Source: Tubiluchus corallicola (lineage: Eukaryota > Priapulida > Priapulimorpha > Priapulimorphida > Tubiluchidae). Taken from it: a stretch of 64,000 nt of DNA. Numbering within the stretch: position 1 is the stretch's first letter; every line of letters starts with the position of its first letter. The DNA lies in assembly GCA_030141605.1 (NCBI GenBank), contig JAQGDQ010000487.1:62001-126000 (forward strand), given 5' to 3'. Position numbers and translations under genes: made by a program. Under the pieces are notes generated by a model. That model saw nothing but the letters and a program-made list of their open reading frames with translations, was not told the origin of the DNA and searched no databases. Of this stretch, positions 13,013 to 24,258 are shown in pieces.

Positions 13013-13141
13013 ACACGATCCAATGGCTCAACAGGGACTTTCGAAAAAAGACATCAAAAGCTTTTCGTTATCTTAGTCAACTATAACTCAACGTGTAAAT
13101 TAAATTTATATTCAATTAAGTGACTATTAATAACAAACCAT

Positions 13142-13147
13142 AATAAA
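13142..13147 (+). terminator. Polyadenylation signal AATAAA of the FkbM-type gene
   Basis: A canonical hexamer 130 bases after the TGA, followed by a T-rich stretch (TTTTTAACTTTTTC). Spacing and strand fit the FkbM-type gene. Confidence 0.6.
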
Positions 13148-14503
13148 TTTTTAACTTTTTCACTCGTTAGAATATTAATGCTGTTGTGTGTATCCTAACG
13201 TCTGAGCTTTTAAGGACAAGTTTTTGAGGACAAGAATAGCAATTCAACATCACAGTATACACGTATACATACATATGCAGTAGTACCATCGAAAACAGCA
13301 GCACGCATAGCTAATTATGCCAAAATGTTAATGAGTTAAAACCAAGTAACGTGGCTAATGTAAAGCATACATGTCAAAAACTTGTTACGTGTCGTAATAT
13401 TAACTTTGTTACAACACACAACGCAACACTTACATTACATGTATATTATGTTATGTTACGTACAGCAGTATGGTTTCACTAGCGTGCCAGGGCCCTGCCT
13501 GCTGGCCCATAATAGAGAACCGAAAAGAGAATAATATAAATAATCATTAAAAACAAGTTAAAATGAACTACATGAATTAATATGTGAACCAGAATACAAA
13601 GTAATAATTATTACAACGCGAAACAAGAATCGTATAAAAACTTTTCAAGTACTGTGCATTTCATTAGGCAAAAAACATTCAGTCTTAAGTTTTATCTTAT
13701 ACACACAGGGATTACTACTTGCTAAACATAAATCTTTGGACTTTTATCGTGTGCAATTGACATCGTTTGACTTTATCATTACAAGCAACATAAGGTGACA
13801 CGACTGATGTAAACTAAGCATATATACATGTATATTTACAACAAGCTCAAAACTTAGCTATGACATAATATTAAATTTGTTACAATATGTAATAAAATTA
13901 TTATTGCATGTAGTAGCCATGGTTCACGAGAATAAAGTGAAGATTAGTGGATGTGCATGGCATCTGCAGATAATGGCAAATCACAATTGTTGTCCATTAA
14001 CAAATAAACCAAATTAAACCAAACATTTCTTTTGCTATTTCAAATGTGCCTCCTTAATTGATTTAATTGCACTTTTCTGTCACTGAGGAGCATAAATATA
14101 ATCATTTTTGTTTGGGCGCGTCAACGTTTTATTTTCTTGGAATGTTTTGCACAACAATGTAAGAAACACGTTGTATTAGAATTGACACGAATTCAAGGCA
14201 GCCAGCGATGAGATTCATTATTTTGACCAAATAAGTTCTCAAATCGTCTTCTACAATAGCCGAAGTTTTTGTTACAGATGTGAAGATATAATGCAACGGG
14301 TAGGTATAGCAATACTAACGTTAGGTAAAAAAAGCAATCAAAGGCAACAGAAACCATTCTACTCGTGAACGTTAATGTTACCAAGCAAGTTTTTCTTGTT
14401 CGCATTGAGCTTTTGTCATTGCTGACTGCATACAGGTGCTGCACAAAGTAACACAGTCTCAGCCTCAACTGATGCAGGACACAGTACTTAGGCTTCAGCA
14501 TCA
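13148..14503. other. Convergent intergenic region between FkbM-type and SLC7 genes
   Basis: AT-rich, with scattered TACATGTA/ACGTAC palindromes. No conserved coding sequence recognised. Confidence 0.45.
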
Positions 14504-14509
14504 TTTATT
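14504..14509 (-). terminator. Candidate polyadenylation signal of the SLC7 gene (minus strand)
   Basis: TTTATT on the + strand reads AATAAA on the minus strand. It lies about 220 bases past the transporter stop codon, with no better candidate nearer. Confidence 0.4.
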
Positions 14510-14727
14510 TCCTTCATCGCTTATCGTGGGTGTTTTGCACTCATTGGGAGGTTCTTCTGGTTTATCAAAAGCTGAATCGGGTGGTGCAACCTCTAAGAGT
14601 AATTGTAAACACAGGGTAACACGTCCTAAACGAAAATCACGAAATTTGTTGTTAATGACACAAGTGTATGGATAGTACGTACGTAACATTAGTTGTGAAT
14701 TTTTGACATTCTGTCATGTAGATTAAA

Positions 14728-15072
14728 TTATAATAAGACAATAATGTAGATTTTGTCTGTGGAAACTACCACAAGGTGATCGTGTTTGTTATTCATTAAG
14801 TCAGATGTGCAAGAAATAAAATGATAAGGTTCACAGTCTTCTGCTAAACTAGAAACAACCGAGGCCATGCTTACTTTAACTGTACAATGAATTAAATGCT
14901 TACTCATAAATGACGTTGTCTTGGCATAGTAAACTAAAGGTACATAAAGAATCAACAAGACGACTATAAACATGAGTGCAGTGACATAAAGCCAGTCTGG
15001 ATCAGCTAATATAGGTGCAACAACCAGATATAGGGACACCAACGTCATAAACACTGGTATGAGAAGAGGTAC
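14728..15072 (-). CDS. SLC7 exon 8 (residues 410-523) and stop
   Basis: Begins VPLLIPVFM after a TTGTTACAG acceptor. It encodes TM11-TM12 and a C-terminal tail of about 60 residues that I do not recognise from vertebrate members. Confidence 0.9.
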   Translation of the reverse strand, partial: VPLLIPVFMTLVSLYLVVAPILADPDWLYVTALMFIVVLLILYVPLVYYAKTTSFMSKHLIHCTVKVSMASVVSSLAEDCEPYHFISCTSDLMNNKHDHLVVVSTDKIYIIVLL

Positions 15073-18000
15073 CTGTAACAATGACAAAAATATGAATGTA
15101 GAATATGAATGTTAAAAGAAAGTAAAAACAAAAATTTTATAAAAAAAACATCGCATTAAGTGGCAGTCTACACTTTGTGACTTTGTAGAAAGTAAACTCT
15201 ATTTCAAGTAAGTGAAGTAACAAACATATAAAAAACAGACAACGTTTGCTGTTATTACTCGTAACAAGACATAAGATTATTATAGGGATTTATTATACCT
15301 TTATGGGTCGCTCAATGTCAGGCCTGGTATGCCTCATCACAAGTAATGCCACAATTGCCGATCCATAGACCATCCAAATTAAGAAGCTATTAAAATCGAT
15401 TAGGCTATAAATATCGGCTAGAAGAATCGTAATCAAGCCAACAAACGCCTGAAAAAATAATTAAATTACATTAAATTGAGTGCGGGGGTTGTACCAGTGG
15501 TTGGCACAGTAAAATGTGTAACTTTAGTAGTCAGTATGTTCATAGTCACGAAGTGAAGTTGGGCATCCTTCTTGAAAAATGTTCTTTATCACCTATCTAT
15601 GTGCCTGCCTGTGTATCTGTCTGTTCGTTCATTTATCCATCCACTAATCCATGTAATGTTTGCCTATCAATAATAGTGAACTGCAATTTCTGGTTCTCAG
15701 TATCGTGTCAATCCATTTCTGATCCTGCTCAAGGTAGTAATACTCTGTAACTTCTTGCCCAGCTCTCAATAATGAGTCTGTAGTTTGTGGGTGTTTCTCA
15801 GTAGAGTTGTTTTGCATCAATTGTTTTGTGTAGCACTCAGTATAGGATTAGATTAGATAGTTTATTACACAACACATCACTTAAATTCAATATATAAAAT
15901 ATGTTAATTCATAATATTCAAAAGCAAAGAATTCTGTGAGGAGAAGGGAGGAGCCTAGCTTTCGAGCCCTTCACCCAAGTGTGGAACTACAAGTATCATT
16001 AATAACATTAACACAATTAAAAGATTATATATAAAAGCTTATATAACTACACGAAGCATACAAGTAGCAAAAGCAATTATTCACTTTAAAATTATTTCTA
16101 AAACTCAAGAAGCTTCATGATTCTATTTTCTAGTCCTGCTTTTAGTCTCTGGTCTATCTAGATACTTATTAATTATTTTTATTTAAACAGTCGAGTTTCG
16201 CCTGAAAGTAAATGCTACATGGAAATGTAAAACACTTGCTGCATTGCACATGTTGTACCTAAAGAAGATCCTACATGTAAATTAGTGGTTAGTGTGTGGA
16301 TTGTAATTAATGTATAAAGCACGTAATTATTTTGTTTACGAAAGTACTGTATTGATACACACGGCGCTTCTTCACTTACAGTGTTCTTTATTATCAGTAA
16401 CCTACAAAAACGATTTCACCAAAATGATTGCAAGTGTTTTTGTGCTTGATGTAACTTTTTTCCTCTCGTTACTAAAGCAAGCTCTATTCTAGCGTCGCGT
16501 TCAAACTAAAGTAAATTCGCCAAGTAACTTGCAAGCGTATTCAAACTAGGAGGAAAACGTGCTGTGAGTTACACTCCTAGGACCACGATTCGCTGTCAGA
16601 AATTTCCCGAGGCGTTCACACTAGACTGTAAATCAAATCGCATCAATTACAATTTATACCGTTGCCATGACGCCTGGTGAGGGTGTATATCTTGTCACAT
16701 GCACGTAGGAGAGAAATCTTGGGAAAAGGCTATCCCTGCCTGCTACGTTTGCAATCCGTGCAGCGCTGAAGCACAATCCATTGGCAGAACCAAACGTTGA
16801 GAAACATACAGATACTGGTATTATCCATGACATTACACCCAGCATCTCATCGGCCCAAGTCTAAAATTAGAAAAAATGGCAAACGATAAATTTTGACATT
16901 AAACTGACAAAATTAATGAAACCATGTCAAAACGCCCAGACATCAATGACAAACTGGGATTATTATCTGCCATTGCAAAAGTGTGACAGCACTGGCCACA
17001 ACAAAATGGGTACATAGTACTCGGACAAATACCGCTTGCGAATCTTATTGTTGCAGTGGTACAATGAATAATGACGTTTCCAAAAAGGTCTTTTTTGCGT
17101 TGGCGGTCACTCCTATGTTCAAATTTTTCACCAGTATGGGAGTTTGGGAAGTGAATTAAGGATTGTTCAAAAAGTGGGCGCATTTAAGTTATGTGGAATT
17201 GGTCAAAATGTCAAAATTTGGGCAAATAAAGGACGAAAGTCAACAAACAAGTTTTTCTTCCGTTATTACGCAGTAGAAATTACAGTGCTCAGTCTTTCAT
17301 TCATGTTCAAGTTGCATTGTGATTACTGTTCATGCTACAGTTCAAATTATCTTTCAGAATTTTCAATTTATGATTGTGTGTTTTAATTTTAGTGTTAATG
17401 AGACAAAGAAACAGAGAAATAGACACACACGAACACAGAGAGGGTGCGAGTGTGAAAGAGAGAAAAAGAGAGAAAGAGAAGACAGAGAGTAAGAGAAAAA
17501 AGAGAGAATGCTAGGCATAGCCATTAATTACTGTTGTAATCTAAAAATAGGTACCACGGCGACAGCGTCAGAAGCCAACAATTGTTCTGGTGACATCACT
17601 GTGAAATATGACACATTGGTAAATACATAAAGAAAGGTAACCATTGGTACGCCAATGACGAGTGCCTTTATCAGGTTCCTGTGAACACATCAAGTCAAAT
17701 GATATACATTAGCAAATCATTCAGCTACGGCTGCTTCGAGTTCCCATGTTCTGTCATAACAAAAAAATATAAAACGTACTGAAATAAGCACTTACAACAA
17801 TTTCGCTGACTTTCTTCAGGGTATGCGTATAATCGAGTGATCACGATTCCCGCTTAACGACCAAATTTAATAAATACTGAGGCTGCTCAGTGAATGGACG
17901 GATAATAACCGGTCCAATCTCGTTCTAGGCGGTTTCACTTGCTGTACAGTCCATATCAACAATGGACATTCATCTGGTAAAAGGAGAATGTGCTGACATG

Positions 18001-20139
18001 AGCCTAAGACATCTCTGCCGAGTCAGTGTCTATATTATAGAGCACAATCCGTACAAATAAATGAAGTTTTGACAATAAATTTTCAGTTTTAAGATTCTGG
18101 TCCTGCCACAATCATTCAGAAGTATGCCGTGCCACTGAGTGCTGGAGTCTGCTGTGTTGTGAATAGTATAAAACGTTATTTCTGTGTGAATAACAGTCTA
18201 ATGGGCTGAATGAATGTCATTAGGGAAACTACTTATTATTACTGTAATTACTTATTGCCGGTAGCTATAAAAGTTGCTTCAATATTGCTGCCAGTTTGGT
18301 ATATATGAGAAGAACGCTCGTGCATACATGCTTTATATATGTCAGCAATTAGGACTGGCCATAGGTTTAAATTCAGCGTGTGCTCTTTGTAGTGAGTAAG
18401 TTTGCGTGAAAACTGGAAAATAACTAAAATGTCACCTTTTGTGCTGCTTATAAATTTGCAAATACGGCAAAAAGTAAATTAACAATGTCAATATCTTTTC
18501 ACAGGTTAATGCAACTTGTATTTTCATTTACATATTTACTTATAGTTATATAAATATCCTTATAGTAGTACGAATCACATGATCACAAACTTTAATGCCC
18601 TAAGAAAAAACTACATTACCATCACGCCAAACAGTGGTCCAAACAGTTTCTTCCATTTAATTTCACTTAGTGTAAATAGGATGACATAAAATTTGTTATT
18701 TGTCTTGCCAGCATACAAACAGTTTTTGGAAATACCTAGCTACCTAGCTGAGTTATTTTGAGCTAGTTTAAAGCAGCATTCGTAGCCAATTTTGAATTTA
18801 AATCTCCATAACTTTTTTTCGCCAACGTGGATTCCAACGAATGTTGAATACGTTATTCTGTACGACTTTCTGAGTGTCTGTGCAAAAATTCAACTTTACA
18901 CTATTTTTGTCAGGGTAAAAAGTTTTTTTGGGTGGTCAATTTGACTGGACCATACGTGACACTATGGGACTGAAACAAATGCAAATATTTGACGCAAACA
19001 CAAAAGGGCTTACCGCTGCTAACCGCAGGTATAGCAAATGCCGCGACATCTTTTAGCGAAATTTCAAAAGGTTGTTTTTATCCCACGGTTAATTAAGAAC
19101 ATCTAAAAAAAATCACCATTCGCTGCCTGAAACGAAAATACGCTTACAGAAATTCTTACCCTTTATTCTTTAACTCTTCTGTGACGTAATTGGTGTTGTT
19201 CCAGCCGTCGTAGGCTGCCAAGCTGCTGTAGAAGCTTAGTGCGATGTTTGAAATTGACGTGCTCACTTCCGGATCAAATTGATCAAATCCGTTCACAAAG
19301 TGTTGCGTTTTTCCTGAAAAAAGGATCCCTTCGTTGATAACTTAAGACTCGGAAAATTATGGCATAGTCATTTTCTGCGATTTGACCTTATGCACATTCA
19401 ATACAAGGAATAAATAAGTACCCAGATAAGGGACGTTTTTATAACAGAAACATTACAGTGATGCTAAATAAAGTCACAAATCAAGTTCCTCTACCTTCCA
19501 CACTTATGCCGGGCGCCACAATCCATTAATTCAACAAGACTGTAAATTTCAATTATAGTATAAACTCACCTAAAAATAAGTTGACTGCGCCTCCACCTAT
19601 AATTATGAGAAGAGCCAACACCTTGACGAACATAAAAACGTTTTGAAGTCTTGCTGACCATTTGACACCTTGACAGTTAACTCCAGCTATGAGCACTACG
19701 AAGGAAACGGCCATTCAATGTTAAAATTAGCTGTAACAATTAACAACAACAACAACCACAACAACAACAACAACAACAGCAGCAGCAACTATATTAAAAG
19801 TACGTATCAGCTACTGAGACTGGAATTCACAACAAAGATAATGGTGAAAATTGTTACTGCAAAACCAAGCTGGATCTTACGAAATAGCTAAATAACAAGA
19901 ATATTTTTTATTTAGTGGCATAACAAAATAATTCACAAGTTCGTGCCAGATTATTATGAATTAAGCGTCATCCGCAAATGAGACCACAAAAACACCGTTA
20001 AGTCGCATCATATTAGGAGGAGCCATGATAAAAAACAGCTCCGAAAATGAACGACAGAAAAAAGTCACAGAATAAAAGAGGAAGACAGAAATATGACAGA
20101 GAAAGAAAGAGAGAGAGAGAGGGAGAGACAGTGAGAGAA

Positions 20140-20231
<92 letters not shown>

Positions 20232-21727
20232 CAATGAATAGCACTCTGCGTGGACTTAAGAAAACTGACTACACTCACTAGTTTGTCATAATGCAGTAGT
20301 ATGGAAAAATTAGCTTACAATAGAGGGTATGACATGGTTAAGCTGGAGTAAATAATGGACTAGCGGTAAATAGTTCGCACTTATTTGCAGTTGTTTACGA
20401 GTTTTGTTAAATGTACAGACTCGATTTAGTATATGAACTTGAATCTTATTTTTGTCACATTATTAGCAAAACATGTATATGACCGGTTGCGCATATATTA
20501 AACATATTCTATTTTAATAGAGTACGTTTGGATATCTCTAACATTCTATTTTGCATTTCTAATGCACAGCTCGAAGTAGAATAAGCAACTAAAATGATAA
20601 CATTTTTACCTACATAGTAAAATAATAGCTGTCATTTTCAACAAGTAGTTCGGTACAGGGCAATCACCATATATAAATGACAGTCCATAAGTCGCTGTGA
20701 TTTGTGTGAGGGTTGCATAGCTGGTAGCTCTAAGAAGAAAACCCATTATCCATGCCACAAGAAAAGCTGGAATTTTGCCAAGAAATCTGTGCTTTGCACT
20801 TCGCCCAAATGCTTCCATTACGTAACTGTATTCACCGCCCGATAAGGGAATCATGCTTCCAAGTTCAGCATAACAGAGCGCACCTACAGATAATAATAAC
20901 AATACCTTGTGACCAGCAACCGTAGACCTATAGTTAAGGATATCTGCATCGACACTTACAGAGGTTTTCAACTTCTTAAAAGTTATTTTCTCCTCGTTAT
21001 CCACTGAATATTTTTAAAATAGTGTTTGAATATTTTGTGTAGATCAAAACAGGTGATCACATATAACTTTTCATGAATAAAGTAGTTCCAGTAATACAAT
21101 GATATGACGATTATCATTATCATCAAAGAAAAACCTGTAACTGGCAAAATATATCAATAGGCAGGTGCTTCTTGTTGCTAGAACTACTTTGCTATCCTTT
21201 GTTGTTGGCAAGACGCAGCAGTTAATAACATAACTTTGTTTTTAGCCTGCTGGGGAACCATATTGATGTGAGGCTTGCTTGTTTCGTGTGGGATTCTGTT
21301 TTGTTTCAGGTTGGCCCGGTGAACAGTGATGTTGTTAAGGCGTTTTTATCAGCTACATTGCTGGAAGTTATAAACGTAAGAATGCTTTCTTGTTGAAAGA
21401 CAGCAAAGCTTCACCCACAATTGACAACGTTCAAGGATCAACTTTCTCTCTCACTCTCTCTCCTCTGCAAAGACTGCAATAATGATAATTCTCACACATT
21501 ACATGTGAATTCAAACGTTACTCACCAAGCATTGCCAGGACTCCTCCTAACGCCCAAATAACTAAGCACAGTCCAACAGATCCCGTCCTTTGAAGCACAC
21601 TTTTAGGCGTGACAAATATGCCACCTCCAACCATAGTTCCAACAATAAACGCCACTGAGGAGTGCAGACCCAACGTCTTTTTTAATTCGAATCGTTCTGT
21701 TTCTTCGCATGCTTTCTTTTTGCTCAT
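14728..21727 (-). CDS. SLC7 (LAT/CD98 light-chain type) amino-acid transporter, complete, eight exons
   Basis: Spliced on the minus strand from exons 21727-21526, 20883-20614, 19695-19570, 19313-19160, 17678-17555, 16860-16660, 15448-15299 and 15072-14728. All junctions are GT-AG and in phase. The product has 523 residues, normal for the 12-helix heteromeric transporters (LAT1/LAT2, y+LAT, b0,+AT, xCT). TM1 carries the substrate loop as GGGIF (34-38; usually GSGIF). [15 protein letters not shown] follows at 72-86. Cys142 in the DCPVP loop sits where family members form the disulfide to the heavy chain (4F2hc or rBAT). [20 protein letters not shown]-like and RPIKVPL blocks complete the match. 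An in-frame TGA just upstream fixes the ATG. Expected role: exchange of neutral and/or cationic amino acids at the plasma membrane. The exact subtype cannot be settled by eye. Confidence 0.93.
15299..15448 (-). CDS. SLC7 exon 7 (residues 360-409)
   Basis: TM9-TM10 and the conserved R-P-D-I-E-R-P-I-K end, exactly 50 codons. The donor is GTATAA, weak but supported by the protein match across the junction. Confidence 0.92.
15847..16010 (-). mobile_element. LINE 3'-UTR remnant in SLC7 intron 6
   Basis: On the minus strand it ends in AATAAACTATCTAATCTAATCC. This parallels the AATAAACTAATCTAAATT end of the LINE at 40527-41010, and both are preceded by a related AT-rich stretch. A strong hairpin (GGGCTCGAAAGC.AGGCTCC) lies at 15950-15970. 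It has no coding part. Confidence 0.45.
16660..16860 (-). CDS. SLC7 exon 6 (residues 293-359)
   Basis: TM8 with [20 protein letters not shown] and the [16 protein letters not shown] loop, ending before TM9. Both ends are phase 0. Confidence 0.93.
17400..17512. repeat. Purine-rich (GA) tract in SLC7 intron 5
   Basis: An AGAGAAAGAGAGAAAGAG-type low-complexity run about 40 bases from the exon 5 donor. Confidence 0.75.
17555..17678 (-). CDS. SLC7 exon 5 (residues 251-292)
   Basis: Encodes [21 protein letters not shown]7, and the [14 protein letters not shown] block. It joins exon 6 in phase 0. Confidence 0.93.
19160..19313 (-). CDS. SLC7 exon 4 (residues 200-251)
   Basis: TM6 region with the hallmark [16 protein letters not shown], then VTEEL. 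Acceptor CCTTTTTTCAG, donor GTAAGA. Confidence 0.93.
19570..19695 (-). CDS. SLC7 exon 3 (residues 158-200)
   Basis: TM4 end, the [14 protein letters not shown] cytosolic loop typical of the family (VNC-x-SVKWATRVQ), and TM5. Acceptor TTTCCTTCGTAG, donor GTGAGT. Confidence 0.92.
19739..19792. repeat. (CAA)n/(CAG)n trinucleotide repeat, SLC7 intron 2
   Basis: About 17 CAA-type triplets followed by three CAG triplets, in the intron directly upstream (in gene sense) of exon 3. Confidence 0.9.
20107..20229. repeat. (GA)n microsatellite, SLC7 intron 2
   Basis: A pure GA run of about 90 bases with an impure leader. It produces Glu/Arg and Leu/Ser shadow ORFs. Confidence 0.95.
20614..20883 (-). CDS. 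SLC7 exon 2 (residues 68-158)
   Basis: End of TM2, the YAELG...PLSGGEY signature, TM3, and the exofacial loop with Cys142 (DCPVP). The donor GTAGGT was chosen over a second GT five bases on because only it joins exon 3 in frame (IILL|LLIAGVNC). Confidence 0.92.
21526..21727 (-). CDS. SLC7 exon 1 (residues 1-68)
   Basis: Cytosolic N-terminus, TM1 with the unwound GGGIF substrate loop, and most of TM2. The donor is GTGAGT, and the exon ends after the first base of Gly68. An in-frame TGA precedes the ATG. Confidence 0.93.
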
Positions 21728-24258
21728 GTTGGATAACGACGTTCACACTCTTCGTCAGTAGTGCTGCGGTCAGGGCGTACACAGCTGTGCCCAAAAAAAG
21801 AAAAACTCGAACCTCGAAGCAGGTTCACAATTTAAAACTCACGCGCGCGCATTTAACCTTATTATTCAAGTATTAATCCTATGCACCTATGCTTTTATGA
21901 TATTCGTAACGTGAATGTCACGAAATTAATTATACCCAGATATTATCACATGTACTCTGCGGGTTAAATAGATCACAATCATCACGCTATCAGATAGAGC
22001 TTTACACAAGGAACATTATTCGAGCAATATGACGCCATCACAGAACGGGCAGCAGAAAGTTTAGCAACACATATTTTGCTAAAGTCATTTGCAGGGGCCT
22101 TGGTACAAGTAACCAGACACGTAAGTGAACTTCGAACTAAAATAAGCTTCATGACTTAGTACTGTACTGCAGCACCACCATCATAAAGTCAATGTTTAGC
22201 TTATAATAAATTATAATGGGCGCCTCAAAGTAATGTAATGTCACATTATGGTTTACATCATTTTTTAACAAACGAAACAAACACTTTAAAATAGGTACTG
22301 ACGACTAAAACTTTTGAAAATCACATTTGTGGAGAGAAGTGAACTTTTTCTAAAAGCACAATAAGGTCTGTGTTTTCCTCATTTGCATAACCTTAATTTT
22401 TTCAAAGCAGCAGCAGTTTAGATTCGAGTACTTAATTAATTACGATTTTAACGTCCCCGTCATGATGATTTTTAAAAATTAAAAAGATCAAAGCAATTAA
22501 GTGAGCATCCCTGTTTCCCTCCTCTCTTTTTCTCCTCGGTCCTACATCAGTGTCTCCCTTCCACCCACTAATTTGCTCACTTACACCATTCCTCTCTTTC
22601 TGCACCTCCTTCTTTTGCTCATTTTTCCTTACGTCAAATGTGATGAAAATCTATAAAGAATTACACAGTACTTCACAGTCTTCATTGGTAGACTTTTTAT
22701 AGTAACTTTTTACATGAGAATCACCTTCAGCAATGCTAATGATGAAGGAGTATTGACCTTATTGTATAAACTTTTCTCTTGGTGTAGCTGATAAAACATT
22801 CACATGCTGCCTAATCTGTCAAATCGTTTCCTGAAAATATCCGTCTTTCTTGCGGCAAAATGAGTTCAGTACTTACTAATAACTGTGAAGAAAATCACAC
22901 CACAGATACATTAGAGTATAATAATAAGAATAATTCACATTAATGTGCCATCACAATCAAAAACTTTATTTTACTCCAGAAAGTTTGACAGAATAATATA
23001 TTAAAAAGGCTAAATCTTACGAAAATTTTTTCTCATCTACGAAAAAGCAATACACCAAAATAAATTCATAAGACAAGAAAACCAACAATGTTACACAGAA
23101 GGCATGACGTCATCATAACAATAAACGATTAGAAAATGAATATTGTATATTATAATTTAAAGAAACCTATAATTTTTTAGCATCGTTGGCAGGCAGAAAA
23201 TTTTTGTGAGCATAACCCTACACAAGGAATTATCCTGGGTAGTTTCACAATTACACTACTTGCGGGCATATATCCACGGAGTTAACATAGCTAGAATACA
23301 TAATATCCATTGTCTTAATACAGCATAGTTAGCATATGACCAATGAGAGTGAATAAGTCTCAAATAGCAAGTATCTTGAGCAGTTAAGACTAAATATGCT
23401 GCTTCCTGCTCTTGACATTCACAAAAAAGTTGTGGGATGTAGTACAAGCTGTTAAACAGTTAAAGAGCTAATCTAAACTTTTTCACTGCTGCCTCACACT
23501 GTACACGTGAACAGTATAATGAGTATAAGAAAAGATTACATAAAATGTCTATAATTTCTTCATAAAAAACAACCCCTGAGTTTACCTTTCTGAAAAAATG
23601 AGCAAATACAAATTTAATCTACATACAAGAAAAATGACAACAAAGTCCTGTAGTTTGAACTAAAGTGTGTCTATACCTGTATTATGGGTTGCATTTTCTC
23701 ACATTTAGGTTACTGCAAAATTCTATCTGCAATACAACATACTTTTATGATTATATGAGATCTGCATGGTAATTATAATTATATAATTATTATTATAACT
23801 ATTTGTTATAACTGTTAAATCTAATTGTACATAAATATTACTTGTATAACAACTATTAGGCAAGACAAAGTACCAAGATATAAATGATTAATATTAACTC
23901 ATCTGCATTAAGACATTTCCCATGATGTAATGCTTTAAAGTCATTAGTAGTTAAAAGTGAAAACATATAAATTTAAATTTGCAGATCAAAAACGTTTCAG
24001 TTCAGAAGAGATTAATGAGCTGTACCTAATTAAGTAATTAATACACATTTCCATGATACACAATCTGCTAATCTATTCTTGTTAACTTGTGCAATCCGTC
24101 ACAGTCCTAATCTCAATAACAACCATTGCCCAGAAAAATCACCGGTTTTGATCAAGTGCCATAAGTTAACAATTAAAGACGCAGCTCTACTGCGCTATAT
24201 TCAACACACTAACAAATCAATGCTAAACTCTTCTTAGATTGTTAGACTATATGCCAGA
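21728..24258. other. Intergenic region between the SLC7 start and urease stop
   Basis: Contains the SLC7 5' flank, a pyrimidine-rich patch at 22508-22625, and the urease 3' flank with many AT-rich stretches. No conserved coding sequence recognised. Minus-strand AATAAA-type hexamers occur near 22965, with ATTAAA near 23612. Neither can be assigned as the urease poly(A) site with confidence. Confidence 0.4.

Noticed and set aside
23256-23447. 63-codon minus-strand ORF in the urease 3' flank
   Set aside because: Random open frame: no motif, no splice context linking it to urease, whose stop is well conserved.
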